DNA from: AC-32 sp963821495
GTDB taxonomy: Bacteria; Actinomycetota; Thermoleophilia; Gaiellales; Gaiellaceae
Assembly: GCA_963821495.1 (NCBI GenBank)
Contig: CAWGEA010000003.1
Coordinates: forward strand, 1,178,001 to 1,242,000
Reading direction: 5' to 3'
DNA length: 64,000 nucleotides
A program made the translations under genes and the position numbers. The notes beneath the pieces are model-generated. The model was given only the letters and a program-made list of their open reading frames with translations. It searched no databases and was not told the origin of the DNA. Positions 49,266 to 58,413 of the stretch are shown here, one piece after another. Every line of letters starts with the position of its first letter. Positions within the stretch are counted from its first letter, which is position 1.

Positions 49266-50756
49266 CTAACCGAGCCGCTCGCGCACGCGGTCGCCGACCG
49301 CGGACATCTCGAGCTCGGAGCCGGAGACGTCCTTCAGCAGCTCGTCGGCGGTCGGCCGCTGGCCCTCCGCCCACAGCTCGCGGAGGAGCGAGCCCGCCTC
49401 ACGCTGGGCGAACCAGTCGGTGCCGAAGCGCTCGCGCAGGTGGTCGCGCAGCTGGCACTCGAACGCCCACGAGCGCAGGTACGACGTGACGTAGAAGCCC
49501 GAGTCCATGTCGGCCAGGTAGTTGGCCTCGGCGATCTCGAACTTGAGCGCGTCGCCGAGGATCTCGGCGTAGCGCTTCGGCATCCCGCCGAGGTCGTCGC
49601 TCGAGTGGAACTCGAGCTCGTAGAGGAGCTTCGCCGAGTAGCGCCGGACGAAGAACAGCAGCCAGAGCATCCCCTCCGCCGCGTACTCGTCCGGACGCGG
49701 GAAGTCGAGCTTGCGCGAGAGCCACGCCGGCTCGTCGGTGAGGTGCTGCATCAGCATCGCCCAGCCCTCTGTGACCGCGACGTCGCCGAGCCGCTTCTCC
49801 TCCATCGAGAGCTCAGGCGAGGTGTTCCCGAAATGCTCCGCGTGGCCGGCCTCGTGGAAGAACGCGCGCCAGTCGTCCGCGCCGCCGATCGGCTGGATGA
49901 CGAGCATCACCTTGTCGGGCACCTCGATCGGCGAGCAGAACGCGCGCGGGGTCTTCTGCGGCCGCTGCTCGATGTCGAGGTGGATGTTCGCCTGCCGGTC
50001 GAGGTCGATGCCGAGGTCGCTCAGCGTCGCCTTGAGCGCGGGCACCATCCTGTCGCCGGGGAAGCCCTCGTCCCACTGGGGCGAGCGGATCATCCGCTGC
50101 AGATCCCAGCGCGCGAGCTCGTCGAGCGAGAGCCCGAGCTGCTCGCGGGCGGCGCGGCCGAGCACGTCCTCGTAGAGCCGCTCGGTGTCGGCGAGGAAGG
50201 CCTCGCACTGCGCGGCGAGCTCGCGCAGGCGGAAGCCGAAGCGCTCGTACAGCTCGACGTAGCTCGACGCGCCGAGCGCGGGCAGCTCGCGGCGCACGAT
50301 CTCGACACCGTCGAGGTAGATCGGGTTGAGGTGCTCCTCGGTCGCCTCCCACATCACGCGGTCGAGCTGCTCGCGGCGGTCGCGGTCGGGCTCGTTGGCC
50401 ATCGTCGGGCGCAGCATCCGGAACGGGATCTGGTCGCCGTTCACGGTCACCTCGAGCTCGGCCTCGATCGCGGCGAGCTTCTCGGCGTGCTCGCGCGTCA
50501 GGTTGCCGAGGTAGCCCTCGCAGCCGAAGTGCCACAGCTCGCGCACTCGCCGGTCGCCGTCCACGGCTGCGCCGAGGGCCTGTACCTGCTCGAGCTGCGT
50601 CAGCGCCGAGTGCCGCTCGTAGATCTCCTCGAGCTCCAGCCGGTCCTTCAGCCCCGCGTAGTGGAGGTAGTACTCCTCGTCGAGCTCGGCGATGAACCGG
50701 TCGGCGCCGGCCCGGTACGCGTCGAGGTCCGGCGAAGTGGGCGGGTCGCTCGGCAT
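49266..50756 (-). CDS. Zinc metallopeptidase (M3-like, HEAGH)
   Basis: A 496-residue, largely helical enzyme with the zinc motif HEAGH at residues 301-305 and a third ligand region in VAVTEGWAMLMQH about 30 residues later. The layout (long helical front, zinc site in the second half, LLYELEFHS and YVTSYLRSWAFE) resembles oligopeptidases of the M3/M32 type. No signal peptide is present, so it is probably cytoplasmic. ATG 50756 was chosen because the frame upstream is a shadow of the divergent yjbQ gene. Confidence 0.8.
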   Translation of the reverse strand: MPSDPPTSPDLDAYRAGADRFIAELDEEYYLHYAGLKDRLELEEIYERHSALTQLEQVQALGAAVDGDRRVRELWHFGCEGYLGNLTREHAEKLAAIEAELEVTVNGDQIPFRMLRPTMANEPDRDRREQLDRVMWEATEEHLNPIYLDGVEIVRRELPALGASSYVELYERFGFRLRELAAQCEAFLADTERLYEDVLGRAAREQLGLSLDELARWDLQRMIRSPQWDEGFPGDRMVPALKATLSDLGIDLDRQANIHLDIEQRPQKTPRAFCSPIEVPDKVMLVIQPIGGADDWRAFFHEAGHAEHFGNTSPELSMEEKRLGDVAVTEGWAMLMQHLTDEPAWLSRKLDFPRPDEYAAEGMLWLLFFVRRYSAKLLYELEFHSSDDLGGMPKRYAEILGDALKFEIAEANYLADMDSGFYVTSYLRSWAFECQLRDHLRERFGTDWFAQREAGSLLRELWAEGQRPTADELLKDVSGSELEMSAVGDRVRERLG

Positions 50757-50774
50757 AGGCCGTAGGATATCCGG

Positions 50775-51173
50775 GTGCGCGAGATCAGCCTGAAGACCGA
50801 GCGGCGGACGCAGCTGCTCGACATCACGGCGCAGGTCGAGGACGCGTTGAACGGGACGAACGGAGCCGCCGCCGCGCTCGTCTACGTCCCGCACACGACC
50901 GCGGGAGTGACGATCAACGAGGACATCGATCCCGTCCTCGCCAACGATCTCGAGCAGGCGATGGAGAAGATCGTCGAGGACGGCTGGAGCTGGCGCCACG
51001 ACGACGCGGACGGCCCCAACGCGCCCTCGCACGTGCGCGCCTCGCTGATGAGCCCCGAGGTGCTGGTGCCGCTGCAGGAGGGCAAGCTCGCGCTCGGCCG
51101 CTACCAGGGGATCTTCTTCTGCGAGTTCGACGGCCCGCGGGAGCGCAAGGTCTACGTGACCGCGCTTCGCTGA
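50775..51173 (+). CDS. YjbQ/UPF0047-family protein
   Basis: A 132-residue protein with the family pattern LVYVPHTTAGVTINEDIDP, then EDGWSWRHDDADGPNAPSHV and RASLMSPEVLVPLQEGKLAL, ending GIFFCEFDGPRERKVYV. The conserved His and Glu residues cluster as in YjbQ, which has weak thiamine-phosphate synthase activity in vitro; the true role is unsettled. It is divergent from the metallopeptidase with an 18-base gap between start codons. Confidence 0.88.
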   Translation: MREISLKTERRTQLLDITAQVEDALNGTNGAAAALVYVPHTTAGVTINEDIDPVLANDLEQAMEKIVEDGWSWRHDDADGPNAPSHVRASLMSPEVLVPLQEGKLALGRYQGIFFCEFDGPRERKVYVTALR

Positions 51174-51225
51174 CGCGCAACCGCCTCTTCATCTGATCTC
51201 AACACGAGGGCCCTAAGTTCTGCTC

Positions 51226-52626
51226 GTGCCCAGGCGGTTACCGCTCGCGTTGGCGCTCACGGTCGCGCTGGCCGCGGGGCTCGCGTTCTTCGGCCGTTCC
51301 GGGCGGCCGCACGCGCACACCGTGGGGATCCACAAGATCCGCCACGTGGTCGTGATCATGCAGGAGAACCGGTCGTTCGACTCCTACTTCGGCACGTACC
51401 CGGGAGCCAACGGCCTGCCCCGGCGAAACGGGCAGTTCACCGTCTGCGTGCCGGATCCGCGCACCCACGTCTGCGTCCGGCCCTACCACGATCCGCGCGA
51501 CCGGAACAGCGGCGGCCCGCACGAGCACCTCGACGCGGTGCGCGACGTGAACGGCGGCAAGATGAACGGCTTCATCCGCGAGGCGCGGCGCGGCCGCGTC
51601 GCCGGCTGCGTGACCGCGCCCGACTCACCGCTTTGCTCGCTCGCGGCCGCGAAGCCGGACGTGATGGGCTACCACGACGCGCGCGAGATCCCGAACTACT
51701 GGGCCTACGCGCGCAACTTCGTGCTGCAGGACCGCATGTTCGAGTCGGTCTCGTCGTGGAGCCTGCCCCAGAAGCTGTACACCGTCTCGGAGTGGTCGGC
51801 CCGCTGCCACCGGCCGCACGACCCGGCGAGCTGCGTGAACGCGCTCGAGAACCCGCTCGCGCCTCCGCACGAGCCGCAGAACCCGACGAACCGTAAGCCC
51901 GACTACGCGTGGACCGACCTCACCTACCTGCTGCACCGTCACCACGTCTCCTGGCGCTACTACCTCTTCTCGGGTGTACAGCCGGACTGCCAGGACGGAG
52001 GGATGGTCTGCAACGCGAAGTGGCAGGACTCGGGCACGCCGGGGATCTGGAACCCGCTGCCCTGGTTCGACACCGTGCGGCAGGACCACCAGCTGCGGAA
52101 CATCGTCCCGATGCGGCGGTTCTTCGCCGACGCTCAGCGCGGCACGCTCCCCTCGGTGTCGTGGCTCACCCCCAGCAACCGGGTGAGCGAGCACCCGCCC
52201 GCGCTCGTCAGCCGTGGACAGGCGTACGTCACCAGCGTGGTGAACGCCGTCATGCGCAGCCCCGACTGGCCCTCGACGGCGATCTTCCTCGCGTGGGACG
52301 ACTGGGGCGGCTTCTACGACCACGTCGTCCCGCCCCGCGTCGACCACAACGGCTTCGGCCTGCGCGTGCCTGCGCTCGTGATCTCACCGTATGCGCGGCG
52401 GGGCTTCGTCGACCACCGCACCGCGAGCCTCGACACCTACGTGAAGTTCATCGAGGACGACTTCCTCGGCGGCGCGCGCCTCGACCCGAAGACCGACGGC
52501 CGGCCGGACCCGCGCCCGTCCGTCCGCGAGTCGATGGCGCGGGTCGGCGACCTCGCCCACGACTTCGACTTCCGCCAGAAGCCGCGCCCGCCGCTGCTCC
52601 TCCCGGAGCACCCGCCCTTCTCGTAG
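51226..52626 (+). CDS. Secreted phosphoesterase (phospholipase C/acid phosphatase family)
   Basis: A 466-residue protein with an N-terminal hydrophobic signal (LPLALALTVALAAGLAFFG) and the PF04185 hallmark VVVIMQENRSFDSYFGTYPG. Further metal-site motifs are SVSWLTPSNRVSEHP, FLAWDDWGGFYDHVVPP and RVPALVISPYARRG. Members hydrolyse phospholipids or phosphate monoesters outside the membrane. The C-terminal bacterial PLC domains are absent, so it resembles the shorter acid-phosphatase branch. Confidence 0.88.
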   Translation: MPRRLPLALALTVALAAGLAFFGRSGRPHAHTVGIHKIRHVVVIMQENRSFDSYFGTYPGANGLPRRNGQFTVCVPDPRTHVCVRPYHDPRDRNSGGPHEHLDAVRDVNGGKMNGFIREARRGRVAGCVTAPDSPLCSLAAAKPDVMGYHDAREIPNYWAYARNFVLQDRMFESVSSWSLPQKLYTVSEWSARCHRPHDPASCVNALENPLAPPHEPQNPTNRKPDYAWTDLTYLLHRHHVSWRYYLFSGVQPDCQDGGMVCNAKWQDSGTPGIWNPLPWFDTVRQDHQLRNIVPMRRFFADAQRGTLPSVSWLTPSNRVSEHPPALVSRGQAYVTSVVNAVMRSPDWPSTAIFLAWDDWGGFYDHVVPPRVDHNGFGLRVPALVISPYARRGFVDHRTASLDTYVKFIEDDFLGGARLDPKTDGRPDPRPSVRESMARVGDLAHDFDFRQKPRPPLLLPEHPPFS

Positions 52627-52637
52627 CCTGGGCGGCG

Positions 52638-54002
52638 ATGGCCGCACCGGTTACCCGTGACCAGGAGCTCGAGCTCTCGATCGACTCGCTCGCCTACGGC
52701 GGGAACGGCGTCGCGCGCCTGAACGGGTTCGTCGTCTTCGTGCGCCGCGGGTTGCCGGGCGACCGCGTCCGCGCGCGTGTGACGAAGGTGAAGCGCAACC
52801 ATGCGGAGGCGCTCGCGGTCGAGGTGCTGGAGCCGGGCCCGCAGCGGGTCGAGGCGCCGTGCGCCCACTACCCGGCCTGCGGGGGCTGCCGCTTCCAGGA
52901 TCTCGCCTACGAGGCGCAGGTCGCCGCGAAGGAGGAGCAGGTCGCCGACGCGCTGCGGCGGATCGGCGGGCTCGCGGAGCCACCGCTCGAGCCGATCGTC
53001 CCGGCCGGAGAGGTTTTCCACTACCGCAACAAGCTCGAGTACTCGTTCACCCAGACGCCGTCGGGGCCCGCGCTCGGGTTCCACAGGGCGGGCCGCTGGG
53101 ACGAGGTGCTGGAGATCGAGAAGTGCTGGCTGACCTCGGAGCTCGGCAACGCCGTGCGCAACGCCGTGCGCGACTGGGCGCGGGCCGAGCGACTCGAGGC
53201 CTACGACCAGGGAGAGCACACGGGGTACCTGCGGCACCTCGTGCTGCGCGAGGGCCGCAACACCGGCCAGCTGCTCGTCCAGCTGGTGACGGCGCCGCAG
53301 GAGCGCTTCGACCGGGACGAGCTCGTGGAGGTCCTGCGTCGCTTCCCCGAGGTGCGGTCGATCCACTGGTCGGTGAACGAGTCGCAGGCCGAGGTCACGA
53401 ATCTGCCGACGACGCTCCTCTGGGGAGACGAGGCGATCGAGGAGGAGCTCTGCGGCCTGCGCTTCCGTGTCCGGCCCAACGCGTTCCTGCAGACCAACAC
53501 GCGCATGGCCGAGCGGCTGTACGAGCTCGCCGGCGAGTACGCAGGGCTCGGCGGAAACGAGACGGTCTACGACCTCTACTGCGGGATCGGCACGATCGGG
53601 CTGACGCTGGCCTCGCAGGCGTTGACGGTCTGGGGGGTCGAGGTCTCCGAGGAGTCGGTCGCCTGCGCGCTCGAGAACGCGGATCTGAACGGAATCGCCA
53701 ACGCGGCCTTCTTCGCCGGTGAGGTGGGCGCGTCGCTCGAGGAGCTCGCCGAGCGGGCGGGCCCGCCGGACGTCGCCGTGGTCGACCCGCCGCGAGCGGG
53801 GCTCTCCGGGAAGGCGCTGCGGCGGCTGGCGCGGCTCGAGGCCTCGCGGATCGTCTACGTCTCCTGCAACCCCACGACGCTCGCCGCGAACGTGAAGGAG
53901 CTCGGGAAGGAGTGGGGCTACACGCTCGAGCGGGTGCGGCCGGTGGACATGTTCCCGCACACCCCGCACGTCGAGGCGGTCGCGCTCCTCACTCGGAGCT
54001 GA
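52638..54002 (+). CDS. 23S rRNA (uracil-C5)-methyltransferase, RlmD/TrmA family
   Basis: A 454-residue enzyme: TRAM domain at the N-terminus (RDQELELSIDSLAYGGNGVA), a 4Fe-4S cluster site (CAHYPACGGCRFQ with a later Cys in EKCW), the SAM site YDLYCGIGTIGLTLAS and the catalytic Cys in VSCNPTTLAANV. It adds a methyl group to C5 of uridine in RNA; whether the target is 1939, 747 or another site cannot be told. ATG 52638 opens the TRAM domain. It converges with the MarR gene, overlapping it by 14 bases. Confidence 0.9.
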   Translation: MAAPVTRDQELELSIDSLAYGGNGVARLNGFVVFVRRGLPGDRVRARVTKVKRNHAEALAVEVLEPGPQRVEAPCAHYPACGGCRFQDLAYEAQVAAKEEQVADALRRIGGLAEPPLEPIVPAGEVFHYRNKLEYSFTQTPSGPALGFHRAGRWDEVLEIEKCWLTSELGNAVRNAVRDWARAERLEAYDQGEHTGYLRHLVLREGRNTGQLLVQLVTAPQERFDRDELVEVLRRFPEVRSIHWSVNESQAEVTNLPTTLLWGDEAIEEELCGLRFRVRPNAFLQTNTRMAERLYELAGEYAGLGGNETVYDLYCGIGTIGLTLASQALTVWGVEVSEESVACALENADLNGIANAAFFAGEVGASLEELAERAGPPDVAVVDPPRAGLSGKALRRLARLEASRIVYVSCNPTTLAANVKELGKEWGYTLERVRPVDMFPHTPHVEAVALLTRS

Positions 54003-54432
54003 GCTCGGCCTCGATCGCCTCGCGCAGCTCGGCGAGCGCGCCGCGCAGGCTCCCGACCCGCTCGTCTCCGAGCCGTCGCTCCACCGCCGTCGCCAGGGCG
54101 CGGAACCGCGGCCGCGCCGTCTGCAGGAGCTCGCGGCCGTCGCCGGTCAGCGCGACGAGGTACGAGCGGCGGTCGTCGGGGTTCGGAGTCACGCTCCAGG
54201 TGGCCGCGCTGCTCGAGCCGCGCGATCCGGAAGAGGACGGTCGAGAGCGGCATCTCCATGCGCGCCGCCAGGCGGTGGGCGTCCAGGGCCCCTCGGCGCC
54301 GATCAGGACGTAGAAGGGGTAGTCCTCGGGAGGGAGCTCGAGGCCTGCGACGGCGGTCGCGAGCAGTCGCTCGCGCACGCCGTTCGTTCGGAAGAGATCC
54401 AGCAGGATCGTGTCGCCGCCGGTGTCCGTCAC
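53989..54432 (-). CDS. MarR-family transcriptional regulator, internal frameshifts
   Basis: The ends are in one frame: LDLFRTNGVRERLLATAVAG and DDRRSYLVALTGDGRELLQT, the latter being the MarR wing. Between about 54195 and 54290 the winged-helix recognition part, LDAHRLAARMEMPLSTVLFR followed by IARLEQRGHLERD, lies in another frame. Two opposite one-base shifts would restore a normal 148-residue MarR protein. It is divergent from the beta-propeller gene with an operator-like sequence between them. Confidence 0.7.
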   Translation of the reverse strand: MTDTGGDTILLDLFRTNGVRERLLATAVAGLELPPEDYPFYVLIGAEGPWTPTAWRRAWRCRSRPSSSGSRGSSSAATWSVTPNPDDRRSYLVALTGDGRELLQTARPRFRALATAVERRLGDERVGSLRGALAELREAIEAELSSE

Positions 54433-54442
54433 TACTGCAACC

Positions 54443-54472
54443 TTGTGGTAATGTAGTACAACATTGTGGTAA
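54443..54472. promoter_or_regulatory. Putative MarR operator
   Basis: TTGTGGTAA occurs twice, at 54443-54451 and 54464-54472, spaced two helical turns apart, with the partly symmetrical TGTAGTACA at 54453-54461 between them. It separates the MarR gene from the divergent propeller gene, whose GTG start lies inside the second copy. Confidence 0.5.
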
Positions 54473-55368
54473 GTCTACTGCGCAGGGTCGCGATCGGGCT
54501 CGTACTGGTCGCCGCGGTTTGCAGCGGGGCCTCGGGTGCGGCCGCGCCGGCCAAGGTCCACGTCGGCGTGGCGGCGTCGTTCGACCTGGCCGGAGGCGGG
54601 GCGCTGTGGGTGACCGACAGGGTCGACAACCGGCTCGCCCGCGTCGATCCCGTGGCGGGGCGCGTCGTCTGGCGGCTCGGGATCCCGGGCAGCCCGTTCG
54701 GGGTCGCCTACGGCGCCGGCAGCGTCTGGGTCGCGTCGCGGAACGCGGGCCGCGTGACACGCGTCAATCCCGTGACGAAACGGCGACGGAAGCCGATCGC
54801 GGTGGGCCGCAGCCCGTACGCGCTCGCGTTCGGCGGCGGCTCGGTCTGGGTCTCCAACGAAGGCTCGGGAACCATCAGCCGCATCTCCACGAAGCGCAAC
54901 AAGGTCGTGAAGACGATTCGCGTGGGCGGCGGGCCGAATGGGATCGCGGTCGCCTTTCGCAAGGTCTGGGTCGCCGACTACGGCCGCGGTCGCCTGATCC
55001 GCATCGACCCGGTGCGCAACCGTGTCGAGCGGCGCATCTCGATCCCGAAGGCCGACTGGATCACTTCCTCGCCGGACGCGCTCTGGGTCTCGAGCGAGAC
55101 GGGTGCGCTCTACCGCGTCGACCCGGCCTCGATGGCGGTGCAGGCGAAGGTGACCGTCGGCGCGAATCCACTGGCGAGCACCTGGGTGGGCGGCAAGCTC
55201 TGGGTGCCGAACATCGACGACAACAGCGTCTCGGTGGTCGACCCTGCGACGAACGCGGTCGTCCGCACGATCGCGGTCGGGCCGAGCCCGCTCGCGGTCG
55301 CCGCGGCGGCCGGCTCCGCCTGGGTCACGTCGGACTTCGACGGGGATCTCTGGCGCCTCGATCCCTGA
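54466..55368 (+). CDS. Secreted YncE/Vgb-like beta-propeller, 300 aa
   Basis: The N-terminus is a Sec signal (VAIGLVLVAAVCSGASGAAA). At least six propeller blades of about 42 residues follow, each with a GSVWVASRNAGRVTRVNP-like strand pattern as in YVTN, NHL and virginiamycin-lyase-like proteins. It lacks the lyase catalytic His that I would expect, so a binding role is more likely. The GTG start lies in the operator region and leaves almost no leader sequence, so leaderless translation is possible. It overlaps the convergent membrane-protein gene by 44 bases. Confidence 0.78.
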   Translation: MVSLLRRVAIGLVLVAAVCSGASGAAAPAKVHVGVAASFDLAGGGALWVTDRVDNRLARVDPVAGRVVWRLGIPGSPFGVAYGAGSVWVASRNAGRVTRVNPVTKRRRKPIAVGRSPYALAFGGGSVWVSNEGSGTISRISTKRNKVVKTIRVGGGPNGIAVAFRKVWVADYGRGRLIRIDPVRNRVERRISIPKADWITSSPDALWVSSETGALYRVDPASMAVQAKVTVGANPLASTWVGGKLWVPNIDDNSVSVVDPATNAVVRTIAVGPSPLAVAAAAGSAWVTSDFDGDLWRLDP

Positions 55369-56080
55369 CCGCGCGCCAGAGCAGGTCGGCGTTCGGGAGC
55401 AGGAAACCGACGGAGAGCAGCGGCAGCGCGGGCAGCCCGGAGACGTCCAGCCACGTCGCGAACGCCATCGTCGCGCCGAGCGAGGCGGTCAGGCAGACCC
55501 ACGTCCAGCCGGTGCGCAGGCCCCAGCGCGCGGCGGCGCCGAGGTAGAGCGCGAAGAAAAGCAGGTCGGGGAGCCCGAGCTTCGCGCCGCCGGCCTGGCC
55601 GGGCACGGGGAAGGTGAACGAGAGCGCGTCGAAGACCTGCGGCTTCTCGGTCACGATCGTCTTCGTCGGCCCGCGCCAGACCGAGTACGAGTCGACCCAC
55701 GGGACGATGCAGGCGACGAGCACGACCCAGCTCAGCTCCTCGAAGAAGCGCAGGAAGCACCAGGCGGCGAACGTCATCGCGGCGAGCTTCGCGAAGTTCG
55801 CGACCACCCCCGCGCCCGCCCACTGCAGCACGACCGCGGCGAGGCCGCACGCGGCCGCGACGAGCAACAGCTGCCGCAGCGGCGTCCGCCAGAGCGGCAG
55901 TGCGAGCCAGACGAGCCCGAAGACCGCCGGGATCAGCAGGAGGCAGATCCACGTCAGCGCCGGCCACAGCGACAGCTCGAACCACCACTGGTGCGTGCCG
56001 TAGTAGACCCCGACGACGACCGCGAGCGCGACGAAGCCCGCGACCCGGCGCGAGCTCAGTAGGGCGGCAGCTCGGCCCAC
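55325..56080 (-). CDS. Integral membrane protein, about 251 aa
   Basis: Seven or eight hydrophobic helices are visible (FVALAVVVGVYYGTHQWWF, LTWICLLLIPAVFGLVWLAL, LLLVAAACGLAAVVL and others), with a conserved-looking extracellular WVDSYSVWRGPT loop. The C-terminal tail is polar. GTG 56080 (or 56083) begins inside the glycosylase gene, giving a 25-base overlap; no clear start follows it before the first helix. I do not recognise the family. Confidence 0.65.
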   Translation of the reverse strand: MGRAAALLSSRRVAGFVALAVVVGVYYGTHQWWFELSLWPALTWICLLLIPAVFGLVWLALPLWRTPLRQLLLVAAACGLAAVVLQWAGAGVVANFAKLAAMTFAAWCFLRFFEELSWVVLVACIVPWVDSYSVWRGPTKTIVTEKPQVFDALSFTFPVPGQAGGAKLGLPDLLFFALYLGAAARWGLRTGWTWVCLTASLGATMAFATWLDVSGLPALPLLSVGFLLPNADLLWRAVRDRGARDPRRSPT

Positions 56081-56640
56081 CACGGCCCCAGCGCCTTGAA
56101 CGCGTTCCAGAAGCGCGTCTTCGCCGGCGCCTCGTCGAGCGACTCGTCGATGTCGGGCACGTAGAGGGCCTGGATCGTCGGCGTGAAGCGCTGCAGCTCG
56201 CCGAGCTTCGGCTCCAGCGCATCCGCGAGCGGAAACTCGAGCGAGTTGAGGAACGCGAGCGCCGCCTCGCCCATGACGACGATCAGCTTCGGCTGGACGA
56301 TGTGCAGTTCGCGGGTCAGCCACGGCCGCGCCTCCTCCTCGTCGCCGCGCGCGAACTTGAGGCAGTTCGTCCCGTACACCGCCAGCGGGTCGACGCGCAG
56401 CCGCTGCAACGACTTCAGCAGCGCCTGGCCGGCTCGCCCGTAGAAGGCGACACCCTCCTGCACCTCTGGGGACCTCGGCTCGTGCTTGAGCAGGAATACG
56501 TCCGCGAGCGGGTGGCCCGACCCGAGCACCGGCACCTGACCTTCGGCGGCCGCGTGCGCGATCTCGTCGCCGAGCTCGTTCGTCTCGGCGATCGCCTTTT
56601 GCAGGTACTTCTCGAAGATCTCGTCGGTCACAGCAGGCAC
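56056..56640 (-). CDS. Uracil-DNA glycosylase superfamily protein
   Basis: A 194-residue protein with the UDG-superfamily layout: GSGHPLADVFLLKHEPRSPE, GVAFYGRAGQALLKSL, YGTNCLKFARGDEEEAR and PKLIVVMGEAALAFLNSL. The typical family 4 iron-sulphur cysteines and the GE(A)PG motif are not present in standard form, so this looks like a divergent member whose repair activity is uncertain. It is followed closely by the membrane-protein gene on the same strand. Confidence 0.72.
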   Translation of the reverse strand: MPAVTDEIFEKYLQKAIAETNELGDEIAHAAAEGQVPVLGSGHPLADVFLLKHEPRSPEVQEGVAFYGRAGQALLKSLQRLRVDPLAVYGTNCLKFARGDEEEARPWLTRELHIVQPKLIVVMGEAALAFLNSLEFPLADALEPKLGELQRFTPTIQALYVPDIDESLDEAPAKTRFWNAFKALGPWWAELPPY

Positions 56641-56661
56641 TGGGCGGAGGGACCTTCTCCG

Positions 56662-58392
56662 CTAGCGCACTCGTTCCTTGGCCTGCGCCGCCCACTTGAG
56701 GGACTGCAGGTAGAGGAGCGAGCGCGGCCGGCGCAGGACGTGCGCGGTGCGGAGGCTGACGAGGAACTCCTCCGGCCCGTCGAACGCGCGCATGCGCAGC
56801 GCGCCCGTGCCGACGCCCTGCAGGACGTGCGCGTCGGAGCCGGCGCCCATGATGAGGTCGTACTTGCGCGCGAAGCGCAGCGCCTCGTCGTTGTAGGCCT
56901 CGAAGAGCAGGCGCGCGTTGTAGACCTCGAGCACGTCGATCTCGGCCAGGTGGCGGTGCAGCGTCGCCGGCTCCGGGATCGCATGCAGTCGGTCGAAGGG
57001 ATGGGGGACGTAGACGATCCCGCTCTGGGCCCGGATCGCCTCCACCGTCTCGCCGAAGGACATCCCGCGCGGGATCTCGTCGGAGAGGAAGAGCCCGATC
57101 ACCTCGCCCTGATCGGCGGTCTTCACCTCCTCGCCGGGGATGACGACGAGCTCGCGGCCGCGGGCGAGCTCGACCGCCTCGAGCGCGCCGCCGAAGACGT
57201 TGTGGTCGGTGACGGCAATCGCGCCGAGGCCCTCCGCCTCCGCGTGCTCGAGCAGGTCCTCGACCGGGATCTGGCAGTCGTGCGACCAGTTGGTGTGGAG
57301 GTGGAGGTCGGCGAGGATCCAGTCGCGATCGGCCAGTGGATCCACGGGTCGCTCGCTCCTGCGCCGCGACGCGAGCCCGGCGTAGAGCTCGTCGAGCTCG
57401 CGCGCGGCGACGGCGAAGCCCTGGCTCTCGGCGCTCGACCGTGCGCGCGCCTGCTCGCGCTCCCGGTGAGCGTCGTCCTCGGCGAGCCGCAGGATCGCGG
57501 CCGCCGCCAGCTCCGGCTGCTCGCGCAGGCCCGGCGGCGAGACGATCGCACTTCCCGCGGCCGCGGCCTCGAGCTCGACGCGGTCGAGGCCGTCGAGCGC
57601 GGGCACGAAGATCGCGGTCTCGTTCAGGAGCGCCGCGCGCGCCTCGCCGTCCCGCAGCGTGCGCACGTGCGCGCGGCCTCGCAGCGGGCCGGGCAACGTC
57701 GGCCGTCCTGCCAGCGGCTTCGTGCGCAGGAAGACGAGCTCCCAGCCGGGCAGCGCGCGGAGCGCACGCACGACCGCACGCGTCAGCGGCCGCTCGCCGG
57801 GCCGCCACTCCAGGACGGCCAGCCGGCGCTTCTCGGTCGGCCGGAAGAGCTCGAGGTCGACCCCGGGCGTAACGAGGCGGTAATCGCCGGGCAGGCGCTC
57901 GGCCGCGGCCTCGGCCGTCTCCTCGGAAGTCGCGACGAGCGCGTCGATGCGCCCCAGCAGCCGCTCCCGCTGCGCCCGGCCGGGCGGGTAGCCGAGCCGC
58001 TCCTTCGAGAGATACGTGGCCACCGCGAAGGCATGCGCGTCGCGCAGCGCGAGGTAGGAGAGGCTCGGTAGGCCGGGCTCGAACCCGTGCACGACGTCGT
58101 ATTCGCCGCGCGCAAGCGCGAGCGAGAGGTTGGCGCGCACGCCGAGCGGCACGCCGATTCGGCTCCGCCGCGAGACCGGCAGCGCCGGCCCGAGGGCGAT
58201 CACCTCGGCGCCGTCGCCGTCGAGCAGCGCGCGCCGTCCCTCGATCAGGTCGGTCGCGCGCGTCGAGGGCGCGAGCACCGTCACCTGGTGTCCGAGCAGG
58301 CGCAGCTCGCGGGCGACTCCCGCCACGTGCTCGTTCACGTCGTGGGGCCGCGACCAGGCGAACGGCGTGACCAGGCAGACGCGCAGGCCCAT
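56662..58392 (-). CDS. Glycosyltransferase (GT4) - PHP phosphoesterase fusion, 576 aa
   Basis: Residues 1-330 form a GT-B glycosyltransferase: VCLVTPFAWSRPHDVNEHVA with the N-terminal Gly-poor loop of this group, VVHGFEPGLPSLSYLALR, and VTPGVDLELFRPTEKRR, where the donor-binding region begins. Residues about 350-576 are a PHP domain: ADLHLHTNWSHDC, AIAVTDHNVFGGA, VIPGEEV, VPHPFDRLH and GAGSDAHVLQ supply metal ligands. The fusion would let one protein transfer a sugar and hydrolyse a phosphate ester. Location next to inositol genes suggests a lipid-linked target; this is inference. Confidence 0.85.
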   Translation of the reverse strand: MGLRVCLVTPFAWSRPHDVNEHVAGVARELRLLGHQVTVLAPSTRATDLIEGRRALLDGDGAEVIALGPALPVSRRSRIGVPLGVRANLSLALARGEYDVVHGFEPGLPSLSYLALRDAHAFAVATYLSKERLGYPPGRAQRERLLGRIDALVATSEETAEAAAERLPGDYRLVTPGVDLELFRPTEKRRLAVLEWRPGERPLTRAVVRALRALPGWELVFLRTKPLAGRPTLPGPLRGRAHVRTLRDGEARAALLNETAIFVPALDGLDRVELEAAAAGSAIVSPPGLREQPELAAAAILRLAEDDAHREREQARARSSAESQGFAVAARELDELYAGLASRRRSERPVDPLADRDWILADLHLHTNWSHDCQIPVEDLLEHAEAEGLGAIAVTDHNVFGGALEAVELARGRELVVIPGEEVKTADQGEVIGLFLSDEIPRGMSFGETVEAIRAQSGIVYVPHPFDRLHAIPEPATLHRHLAEIDVLEVYNARLLFEAYNDEALRFARKYDLIMGAGSDAHVLQGVGTGALRMRAFDGPEEFLVSLRTAHVLRRPRSLLYLQSLKWAAQAKERVR

Positions 58393-58413
58393 CGCGGCGA
58401 GTGTAGTCCTGGA

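Noticed and set aside
48876..50765. 629-codon forward frame
   Set aside because: It is antisense to the metallopeptidase gene with HEAGH motif and has no recognisable domain.
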